Shown here piece by piece: positions 57,323 to 64,000 of a stretch of 64,000 bases of DNA. The notes beneath the pieces are model-generated. The model ran no database searches, was not told the origin of the DNA, and saw only the letters and a program-made list of their open reading frames with translations. Source of the stretch: Gigantopelta aegis (lineage: Eukaryota; Mollusca; Gastropoda; Neomphalida; Peltospiridae); contig NC_054702.1 in assembly GCF_016097555.1 (NCBI RefSeq), positions 103,430,973 through 103,494,972 on the forward strand, in the 5' to 3' direction. Numbering within the stretch: the first letter of the stretch is position 1; each line of letters begins with the position of its first letter. Both the position numbers and the translations under genes were made by a program.

Positions 57323-58773
57323 GTATATGGGGCAGGACTTAACTCGGTTGGTTGAGTGCTCTCCTGAGGTGCATGCATTGCAGGATCGAACCACCTCAGT
57401 GGATCCATTCAACTGATTGGGTTTTTTTCTTGTTTCAAATAGTGCACCACAACTTGTCAAAGGCTGTGGTATGTGCTTTTCTGTCTGTGGGAAAATGCAT
57501 ATAAAAGACCCCTTACTACTAATAGAAAAAATTAATTAATCAATGTGCTCTAGTGTTGTCATTAAACAAAATAAACAAACTTTAATTTTATATGTATGGT
57601 GTGAATGAGAAAATAGTACTCAACATTTAGTGAGATAATTAAGTATTTATCTGCATGTGATCTTCATTATATTATTCAGCAGTTTGAAATTGCTTACCAA
57701 ATAAATCTTTTTTAAAGATCTTGCTGTTCCCAGAAGGGACTGACCTAACAGAGGAGACTTTGGCTACAAGTAATACATTTGGTGAGAAATTTGGCTACAG
57801 GAAATACAAAAGAGTATTACATCCAAGGACAACTGGCTTCTGTTTTTTGGTGGAAGAAATGAAAAAAAGTAAGGGATATAAAATTAAAATGTGATGAATT
57901 GAAAATAGCAATTAATATTAGCTTCTTGGAATATTGTAACAATCTCTGAAAGTTACTTAGTGAATTGTGACAAAAGTTTTGATTAGTTGGGTTTTTTTTA
58001 TTTTTTTTTATTTTTTATATTTAGAGTATTTCTTTGATAGTTATTCAGAAGTGGCTAATTTAAAGAACATTTTATTAGCCAAATGCAAAATTATGTAGCC
58101 ACTTCGTATCAAAATTAGCAAATGGCTAATTTGGCATTGGACAACCAAAAATCGAAAGAGTTCATTAAGTACTGTTTTACAAATGTCTGTCATATTTTCA
58201 AGTCAATATTTGAAAGCAATAATAATCATGAAATCTACATGTTCATGTACTAATTCATTTTGTTTATTTAACTAGTTTTTGTGTTTGTTTTTCACAGATA
58301 GAATTCTGGACTCTGTAGTTGACATTACAGTGGCATACCCAAAGAATATTTCTCAAGCGGAAATCGATATGCTATATGGAAATTTTCCAAAGGAAATTCA
58401 CTTTCATGTTCATTTAACTCCAAGCTCACAGTTGCCGGAAACTTCAGATGATTTGGCTCTTTGGTGTCGAAAACAATGGGAAGATAAAGAGGATAAACTG
58501 GAATTATTTTACGAAAAGAAACACTTTCCCGTGGATGACATGCCGAATGATCACGGCGACTGTGACGAAAATAGAAATTGTGATGAAACCACTGTGAAAT
58601 TATACATGTATGGTGCACTTGTATTTTGGAAACTCTTTCTTATTATAACCTTGTATGGGTTACTTTTTCTGCCATATTTTCGTGTGTATATTCTTATAAG
58701 CATGATCTGTTTCTATTTAGTGGGGAAAAGGCATGGTGGTCTGGACAATGTTATGTTCTTGCTAAAGGAATAA
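47360..58773 (+). CDS. LCLAT1: Lysocardiolipin acyltransferase 1 (368 aa, five coding exons)
   Basis: Joining 47360-47527, 55640-55838, 56983-57095, 57718-57868 and 58298-58773 gives 368 residues; every junction is GT-AG and in phase. The enzyme transfers acyl chains to lysocardiolipin and other lysophospholipids in the ER and mitochondria-associated membranes. Visible features: an N-terminal membrane segment at about residues 4-34; catalytic motif NHRTRLDW (HX4D at 86-91); WAMQCAAFIFLQRKW at 124-138; the glycerol-phosphate-binding motif FPEGTDLTE at 164-172; LHPRTTGFCFLV near 195-206; the conserved DITVAYP and FPKEIHFHVH blocks; then a C-terminal acyltransferase-associated domain (LWCRKQWEDKE). 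Two hydrophobic stretches lie at about 315-355. NHRTR(L/M)DW plus FPEGTDLTE separates LCLAT1 from AGPAT3/4, AGPAT5 and LPGAT1. The length is close to the short human form. Nothing looks broken. Confidence 0.93.
47709..48825 (+). mobile_element. TTAA-family element, copy D, broken and interrupted (in LCLAT1 intron 1)
   Basis: 47709-47882 (ggcttttgaactggtatgca, ttgcttaatatcaacaagta) and 48765-48825 (accattttgtaccatcccag, tgaatacgctctctggcaag) match adjacent parts of copy B read on its minus strand. The 882-bp foldback element lies between them. The right end is lost at a junction with another repeat near 48828. Confidence 0.6.
47883..48764. mobile_element. 882-bp foldback element with opposed arrays of GTCATTTCGTACC
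   Basis: The termini are tagtcacttcgtacc and ggtacgaagtgacta, perfect inverts of each other. The left 215 bp hold about 12 spaced copies of (A)GTCATTTCGTACC; the right 165 bp hold about 7 copies of its complement GGTACGAAATGAC. The middle 500 bp is AT-rich with no open frame. It sits inside copy D of the TTAA family, whose flanks resume on each side. I do not recognise the family. Confidence 0.8.
48830..48959 (+). repeat. Dispersed repeat, left half of interrupted copy
   Basis: gaaactgcattcacctaaag, ttattacggaaatattattc and acatttttcagcaac align with 35450-35580. It ends caatg at 48955-48959, directly before the inserted element. Confidence 0.55.
48960..50384. mobile_element. 1,425-bp TIR element with 5-bp target duplication
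   Basis: The left end caggcctttccccaggattt and the right end tagggaaacccctg are imperfect inverted repeats, flanked by caatg on both sides (48955-48959 and 50385-50389). A second subterminal hairpin is present near the right end (aagccgacacggtcctg and gggccgtgtcggctt). CAG...CTG ends suggest a hAT-like element. No transposase frame is visible, so it is probably non-autonomous. Confidence 0.7.
50385..50540 (+). repeat. Dispersed repeat, right half of interrupted copy
   Basis: gtaaaacaaatccattctag, taaacaggaaagagtgcaac, gcgcatgtgtggttcatcat align with 35590-35730, continuing the half at 48830-48959. Confidence 0.6.
51070..51345 (-). pseudogene. Second copy of the sequence downstream of the THAP-like relic
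   Basis: On the minus strand it reads actgcgttatgcttcaaatt, ttgttttctcgtgcacggtt, tgaggtttttcttcacag, then 37 nt, then gtaagtatctaaat, matching 25620-25795. Acceptor and donor positions are kept in both copies, suggesting a former small exon. No THAP motif survives in this copy. Confidence 0.4.
51362..51553. mobile_element. MITE of the CCAGAGCTAGCCCTG family
   Basis: It starts aagactagctctgggtgagc and ends accagagctagccct; the interior (caccgccaaattatctacta, ttgcaattggcaaatttg) matches 19433-19629. Confidence 0.65.
51555..52865 (+). mobile_element. TTAA-bracketed non-autonomous transposon, copy C, 5'-truncated
   Basis: It matches copy A from about 2545 onward (tatatattatttttcattac, accattgtcaaagtg, agtgtcagtatgtgttggtg) and ends ctatccctttaa at 52865. 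The left end is missing next to the MITE at 51362-51553. It is lengthened by a nested 187-bp MITE, an ATT microsatellite at 52394-52423 and a small internal duplication near 52755-52805. Confidence 0.7.
51922..52108. mobile_element. 187-bp MITE nested in copy C (CAGTGTTCGAGATTAA ends)
   Basis: It starts cagtgttcgagattaac and ends ttaatctcgaacactg, a perfect 16-bp terminal inverted repeat. cattt occurs on both sides and once at the equivalent position of the uninterrupted copies, consistent with a 5-bp target duplication. The interior repeats gtatccc/gggatac motifs in both orientations. Confidence 0.8.
52998..53095 (+). mobile_element. tRNA-like SINE head
   Basis: ttagctcagttggtagaaca is an A box and tatggttcaaatccac a B box, but the acceptor and anticodon stems do not pair, so this is not a functional tRNA gene. 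It is the head of a SINE that fades into unique sequence after about 53095. Confidence 0.55.
53096..55270. other. No gene seen (LCLAT1 intron 1)
   Basis: AT-rich intron sequence. Decayed fragments near 53249-53335 (gctgggctcactctagctct) and 55040-55105 (cattagcccatggtgaatta) may be old MITEs. No supported exon. Confidence 0.45.
55640..55838 (+). CDS. LCLAT1: LCLAT1 coding exon 2
   Basis: Acceptor tttacattgcag|gctc, donor ggcccag|gtattc. Codes residues 57-122 plus one base and carries the catalytic NHRTRLDW motif (HX4D) and the substrate-channel region KENLKYIPGPG. Confidence 0.92.
56030..56545. repeat. About 135-bp tandem repeat, 4 copies (LCLAT1 intron 2)
   Basis: Units start tcttgtccggaccatatctt and contain gcatacaggaccatca, ggaacaacatgggatagc, taggtcactgtgacatactt and ctactgcacataacagtaaa. 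Copies begin near 56035, 56182, 56317 and 56452. Repeated minus-strand frames here (with ARYGPDK) are artefacts of the repeat. Confidence 0.9.
56607..56792 (+). mobile_element. SINE, plus strand, with internal deletion (LCLAT1 intron 2)
   Basis: The head gagatgtagctcagtggtag jumps directly to tgtgcatataaaagatccct, then tttgacatccagtaactgat and gatgtgctcaagtggtgtcc. The segment between head and body is missing. Confidence 0.75.
56983..57095 (+). CDS. LCLAT1: LCLAT1 coding exon 3
   Basis: Acceptor cgattatcttag|gatggg, donor aaaccacag|gtacgt. Completes Gly123 and codes residues 124-160 (WAMQCAAFIFLQRKWQTDKL...). Confidence 0.92.
57284..57321. repeat. TCTA microsatellite
   Basis: Perfect atctatctat run in LCLAT1 intron 3, directly before a SINE. 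Confidence 0.9.
57328..57585 (+). mobile_element. SINE, plus strand (LCLAT1 intron 3)
   Basis: Head ggggcaggacttaactcggt, B box gcaggatcgaaccacctcag, body aaaggctgtggtatgtgctt and gcatataaaagacccct, tail caatgtgctctagtgttgtc. Nearly full length. Confidence 0.85.
57718..57868 (+). CDS. LCLAT1: LCLAT1 coding exon 4
   Basis: Acceptor ctttttttaaag|atcttg, donor atgaaaaaaa|gtaagg. Codes residues 161-210 with FPEGTDLTE and LHPRTTGFCFLVEEM. Confidence 0.92.
58298..58773 (+). CDS. LCLAT1: LCLAT1 coding exon 5 (terminal)
   Basis: Acceptor gtttgtttttcacag|atagaa; stop TAA at 58771-58773. Codes residues 211-368: DITVAYPKN, FPKEIHFHVH, LALWCRKQWEDKEDK, an acidic linker, then two hydrophobic segments and KRHGGLDNVMFLL. 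Confidence 0.92.
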
Positions 58774-59362
58774 TTATTTTACTTCACTTTATGACTTTTA
58801 TTCTTTCTGATACACCTTTGCTTCACAATTTTAGTTGTAGCAAAGAGTGTTTTTTTATAAGGTATTAAGATCTACCTTGCATGGTGATTCTTGGTTAAGT
58901 TTTGAATCTCACTTTTGTAAATATTTTGTTGAAAGCAATAACAATCATGGGATCTAGTAAAATCTTCATTACGGACTACTGGATTAATTTTTGACACAAA
59001 TATTTTTTAACCTTTACTCTCATAAAATGTTTATAAACACAGAAAATAATGTTCATATATGTGAATCGGTGAGTATTCTTTTTGTGTGTTTTTCTTCTTT
59101 TTATGATATTTTAAATCGGTTAATGTTGATTAAAATTAGGCACAACATTTTTATATCCAGCAAAACTGCAGGAGATATAAATGCAGTGTGTCAGCTTGTA
59201 TGACGTTGGGCATGATATCTCGCTTGCAGTAGTCCGAAGGTTAAAAGTTACTCTGTGTAGCAGTGACATCATGTCACTTATAGAGGGTTTCATTGGTTTG
59301 GTAAAATAACCTCAATGAATGATATTATTTTGTATATTTTTATCCATATTTACATTCATATA

Positions 59363-59368
59363 AATAAA
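59363..59368 (+). terminator. Candidate polyadenylation signal for LCLAT1
   Basis: AATAAA about 590 nt after the stop, followed within 40 nt by a GT-rich stretch (tttatgtgtgcttt). It is the first canonical hexamer I see after the coding end. Confidence 0.35.
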
Positions 59369-59369
59369 T

Positions 59370-61175
59370 TATTACCCCAGTTTATGTGTGCTTTATAAAA
59401 TTATGAAACCATGTTCTTGCTTAGAATCCGAAATGATTCCCAAACTTGTTTCATAAATTTTAATACATTACACGTTCAAGTAACCACTATTTAAATAGAT
59501 GGGTAAAAACCACCATATACAAGTACTCTGTACGTACTTTAGTGTTCATTGTAGTAATCCTAATCAGGATATTTAGTTCAGTCATGTTTGTTGTATAATT
59601 TTGTTGACAGTGGGTAACCTGCATTGTTTTGATTTGAACTGTTTTTTCTAGTATACTATCATCTATGTGATTATTTATAGTGCAATGAATCAACTGGTAG
59701 TTTTCCCACCTATATCAGTTTACAGTTACTTCCCTTGTGTGCTTTGTGCAAAGTGTTGTCTGTTTTGTCTAGGTAGTCATATTTGTAGTTCCGGTGAAGA
59801 CTTAATTCTTTTCTGAAAGATACATAGTTCTCTGATACACTGTATCGTAGTCTTGGTTAAAACATGCTTAGTGTGTTCATCTGTATATGTCCAGTGTATT
59901 CCCGGTTGTCCTAATATATTTAGAAAGTCAAGTCTGTTTTGATGTGATCATTAGGTGCATGTTGCAATTTTGATAAAACATATCTTTTAAAAAAAAATAA
60001 AAAATTATTAACTTTTAGAAATACATGATAATGAATCATTGGAATGTGACAATTCAGAATACTCTAATTGCTCACCAACATAAACATTTGTACCTCTCCA
60101 GCACATTTTAAAAATATTGGTTCTAGACTGTTGGATGAATTTGTAGCCAATTGTTAACTCGGAACTAAATTTTCGATGACAGATGTGAAAATTGACTATC
60201 CCCATCAAGAAGCTGTGTTTTAAGACAGACATAACATACAGTGGTGTAAGAGGTTCAAGTACCTTTCAAGGTACAATCTTGACTTTGCAGCACATTGTAA
60301 CATATTTCTGGCTCACATAGGTTTTTAATAATTAATATTATATATCAATTACATTTTCTTAATTAAAATATCTATGTTCTGGTCACTATAATACTTGCAT
60401 TAGCTCAAACTTAATTTTATCTTTTGATATATGTTTATGTTTATATATATATACATATATAATTAGTGGAAGCTGAAATATCATTTGAGCTAATACAAAG
60501 ATTAGGATTTAACTAGAATCATATTAGATATAGAGGTATTCATATTTTATGATAATATACTAGTAATTAATTTGTAATTTAAATCATTAAAAAGGCTTTG
60601 CTAGATATAGATTTGTTACTATGGATACAGAGTGAGAAATATTTCTGTAAAACATAGTCTGACAATCATTGAGTGCCCGAAATAAATGTATGTAAGGAGG
60701 ATTACTTAAAACAAACTGACCATCCATTATTTTGGTTATAATATCCGGAATAATGACATTTATAAATACTCTTTTGTATTTGTAAAATATGCTATTATAC
60801 AATATAATGTATCATCAGAATTACCACTGAAAAAAGTGACAGGCATGTAAATCACTTTTACACATTATTGTGTGATGATAACATCAAGATCAACATGCTA
60901 TGTGGCACTGACATAGTCAAGTATGGATGACACAGATCATTTTAATAATAAATATTGTAGATTGTAGTCTTTTGAGTCTTGCCATCTAAATAGAATTGTT
61001 GCAGCTTAACTATTTGTGTTGTGTAACAAAAAAAAGCATTTCTTTTCATATATTATCCTAATCTTTCACCTAATTCAGCCCATCCCTCCCCAATATCCCC
61101 AGGAACTTGTCAGAACATCCCAACAGCCTATCAAATGATAATCTAGCCATTTGACCTCTTCATTTATAAAAAAAA
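59370..61175. other. No gene seen
   Basis: AT-rich sequence downstream of LCLAT1; it may hold a longer 3' UTR. Open frames here are short and unsupported. Confidence 0.45.
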
Positions 61176-61179
61176 AAGG

Positions 61180-61232
61180 AAGAAGTTTGTTTTGTTTAAC
61201 GACACCACTAGAGCATATTGATTTATTCCTTT
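61180..61232 (-). mobile_element. SINE tail fragment, minus strand
   Basis: gtttgttttgtttaacgaca, ccactagagcatattgattt is the 3' end of the common SINE, about 50 bp. Confidence 0.7.
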
Positions 61233-62166
61233 AGAAGGTCTTTTGCTCGAATTGGATACAAACATCTGTTTGGTTGAGTAAGATTCAAAGCTCCATATAA
61301 TCCACATTGCTGCATTCTTCTCCATCACAAAGTTCCAGATGTTCACTGTCAAGGACTAAGAAATTGACTGGTGTTATTTCTGTGATGTTACATGTATTTT
61401 ACATTTGTTATTTCATATAGATCATCATTAATACTAATTTTGGTAAGCACTATAAGTGAGCTATTCTTATGTTCGGGATATTCACAGCTCCATGGCTCTT
61501 TATAAGGATCACAGCACCAGTATCATAGTTCCTATGGCAAACCTATGTGATGAGGCATCTACCCACCGGGCTGTTAAATCTTGTAGTTAGGTGAAGGATT
61601 ACATTATTGGTAGTGAGTGAAAAGAAATGAAAAAACCCCACCCCATATTATTTTCTCTTTTCATGAATGCTTAAACACAATAAGACCTCTTCAGTTTCAG
61701 CATTACCACTTCTAGTGGGTCTGTGGAAAGAACAAAGAGGTCTATGGGTATTGGGAAAATATTCATAAAAAGAGAACATAGGTGCTTGTGTTGTTTTCAT
61801 TCTGTGTTGTTTTATTTAAAAATATATGTAATACAGTATCTTTTTTACAAAAATTTGTGTTTCATCAGTGGCATTATGTTTGGTTTATTTATTTGTTTCA
61901 ATTTACTTTATTAAGATTTTTTTTATCCACAAAATATGCAATTCATTGTCAACTGAGAATAAACGTTTAATTCACTGTTCTTGAATTATTTTTGATATAC
62001 AACAAAATTGTCTGGATCTCATTGAATGGTTTTAGGGTAAGAGAATCTTTCCAACAATCTACTTATTATCCACAGTTATCATTTGGAGCTTATCAGATGG
62101 TGGTGGGGTAAGAGAATCTTTTTGTGACATCTACTTATCCACAATTATGGATCCATCACCAATTAA

Positions 62167-62430
62167 ACAGTCATAAAGTTTGTTTTGTTTAATCACTAGT
62201 GCACATTAATTTTATTAACCATAGGTTATTGTATGTCAAACATTTGGTAATTTTAACATAGTCTTAGAGAGGAAACCCGCTAGATTTTTTCATTAGTAGC
62301 AAGAATTCTTTGATATGCACCATCCCACAAACAGAATAGTACATACCATGGCCTTTGATATACCAGTCGTGCACTGGATGGAACGAGAGATAGTCCAATG
62401 AGCACCGACAGGGCTTTGTCCTGCCCCATA
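62167..62430 (-). mobile_element. SINE, minus strand
   Basis: Plus-strand order: gtttgttttgtttaatcact, gtatgtcaaacatttggtaa, agtcttagagaggaaacccg, ctttgatataccagtcgtgc and caccgacagggctttgtcct. Most of the head after the B box is missing. Confidence 0.8.
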
Positions 62431-62704
62431 CAAATTAAAAAACAAAACATAAAACATGTACTCTGTGTGTGAGCTTTTTAAGAATTATCTATACTGTGCA
62501 GTATCGTATTATATTGGGGCAAATCCACCCCACCATAATAAATCTGACGAACATGGATTACTTCCCTTGGACGTTGAAGACTGGTTAAATAAATTTATCA
62601 AACTATCTAGTTAATAGCCGTACTGCGAAAGGCATTTACCGTACATCGAACTTTAGTTTCCAACATTATTCTTAATTCAGTCGAATGATTCCAAATGTTT
62701 TCAA

Positions 62705-63545
62705 ATTGTTGGCTTGGATGATCTTAAATGTTTCTTGCTTATATGCATGTATATATTTATATTATATTATATAATTCATTGAACTTGAGTTTATGCTACT
62801 CAACATTATCTGCTAACAGGTCCTGAATTCAGAACGAGATACGTAATGAATGATTCCAATAGGATGTTTATTTCAAACGAAACAGGTGGGACTATAACTA
62901 GAAAACCACTGTGGATGGCTTGGATGATCGTTAAATGTTTTCTTAGCTTATATGCAGCCATTGATCATTGTGACACGTAGTTAGTCACTGACACAGGAAA
63001 CACGTATCCTGGATTTTTTTCAGTAACAGCAAGGCATGTTTCTTGCTTATAAGCATGTTTCTTGCTTATATGCATGTATATATTTATATTATATTATATA
63101 ATTCATTGTAATTGTTATTGACCTCCTGAAGGCTTAATATGCTACTCATTTTTTTTACTCCTTCGTGGACACGAGATCTGCTAACAGGTCCTGATTTTAA
63201 TTAGATTAAGAATTAGACTATTCGAACGAGATACGTAATGCTAGCCTTCGTCAGCTGTTCCAATAGGATTCCAACATTTTATTTCACCAGCCACGAAACA
63301 GGTGGGACTATAACTAGAAAACCACTGTGGATACTCTTAAAACGACTCCATTATCGATAACATATATGTCAAGTTTTGGGGATGAAGTTACGTTTGTTTT
63401 GTTCAACAATATTAGTAGGAAACATTGCTTTATTAGTCATTGGCTATTGGATGTCAGCCATTGATCATTGTGACACGTAGTCAGTAGTCACTGACACAGG
63501 AAACACGTATACTGGATATTTTTTCAGTAACAGCAAGGCATGTTT
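62705..63545. repeat. Local duplication, one copy rearranged
   Basis: Three blocks occur twice in the same order: gcttatatgcatgtatatat (62738 and 63065), acaggtgggactataactag (62883 and 63299), and ccattgatcattgtgacacg (62957 and 63457). Copy 1 is shorter because several small segments present in copy 2 are missing, for example after gctaacaggtcctga. The right copy continues into a SINE. Confidence 0.7.
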
Positions 63546-63722
63546 TATAAGCACTTTTCCATAGACACGTCAAACCATACCACGGCCTTTGGATATACCA
63601 GTCAAGAGGAACTGGTTGGTACGGTGGAAGTTCAGTTGGAGAATAGGTCCACCTAGGGAGTACGATTCTTCATCAGAATCATCTCAGGCGAACGCTCTAC
63701 CGACTGAGCTAGATCCCGCCCA
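63385..63722 (-). mobile_element. SINE, minus strand
   Basis: cgtttgttttgttcaacaat, gtcattggctattggatgtc, ccacggcctttggatatacc, gaacgctctaccgactgagc and tagatcccgccc, i.e. tail to tRNA-like head. It has an unusual internal block (acgtagtcagtagtcactga) shared with the local duplication. Confidence 0.75.
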
Positions 63723-63883
63723 AATCTGGAGATCAGTATCTATCTGTGATATTTGTGTTTTTGTACAGTTCTTTACACTGTTTTTGTTGAATTTTTATAT
63801 TGATGTTGATCATCACTTTATTTGTTTGCATTACCATAGTTTGACACCCAATAGCCGATGTATTTTTCGTGCTGGGGTGTCGT

Positions 63884-63913
63884 TAAACATTCATTCATTC
63901 ATTCATTCATTCG
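63884..63913. repeat. CATT microsatellite at a SINE tail
   Basis: cattcattcattcattcatt follows gtgctggggtgtcgttaaac, the 3' end of a plus-strand SINE fragment that starts near 63841 (tttgacacccaatagccgat). Confidence 0.8.
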
Positions 63914-64000
63914 ATTACTCAACGATTTTTTATTTTTTTTATGCATATGAATCGGAATTTGAAATGTGTTTAAATCAAACCAAAGGAATAAAACTAAAAA

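Overview
This is an AT-rich animal genome window with intron-split genes and a very dense, layered load of transposable elements. It is most likely from a mollusc, perhaps a gastropod. That call is an inference from the tRNA-derived SINE families, the jockey-like LINE and TTAGGG-type telomere-like motifs. There are no bacterial operons and no CRISPR array.

Three protein-coding genes can be supported. (1) Minus strand, 20650-22419: a long open frame for a lysine/serine-rich, mostly disordered protein I do not recognise, with a probable small intron just after its stop codon. (2) Plus strand, 28533-32022: a four-exon gene for a 334-residue protein with an N-terminal coiled coil and a C-terminal death domain. 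(3) Plus strand, 47360-58773: a five-exon gene for a 368-residue lysocardiolipin acyltransferase (LCLAT1) with both catalytic motifs intact and an 8.1-kb first intron packed with transposons. The three genes show no obvious functional link.

Layout. 1-8.0 kb is repeat-dominated: an 86-bp satellite, a 49-bp array, a TTAA-bracketed element, a 129-bp array between opposed SINE pieces, and a 31-bp array of about 60 copies. 8-20 kb holds SINEs, TIR elements and long inverted repeats. 20.5-22.5 kb is the minus-strand gene. 23-28 kb holds TIR elements and relics of THAP-like and YQFEP-type coding sequence. 28.4-32.4 kb is the death-domain gene; its last exon is flanked on both sides by tandem repeats made from pieces of that exon. 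33-41 kb is mostly featureless apart from tandem arrays and a possible solo LTR. 41.4-46.4 kb is a nested complex in which a SINE is split by a dead jockey-like LINE that itself carries a younger SINE. 47.3-58.8 kb is LCLAT1. 58.8-64 kb has more SINEs and a rearranged local duplication.

The least ordinary items are: the minisatellite that copied a splice acceptor of the death-domain gene; the paired minisatellite over its stop codon; an 882-bp element whose two ends are arrays of a GTCATTTCGTACC motif in opposite orientation; and a 1,425-bp inserted element whose empty site is seen in a related repeat at 35.5 kb. All calls were made by eye. Family assignments for transposons are the weakest part.
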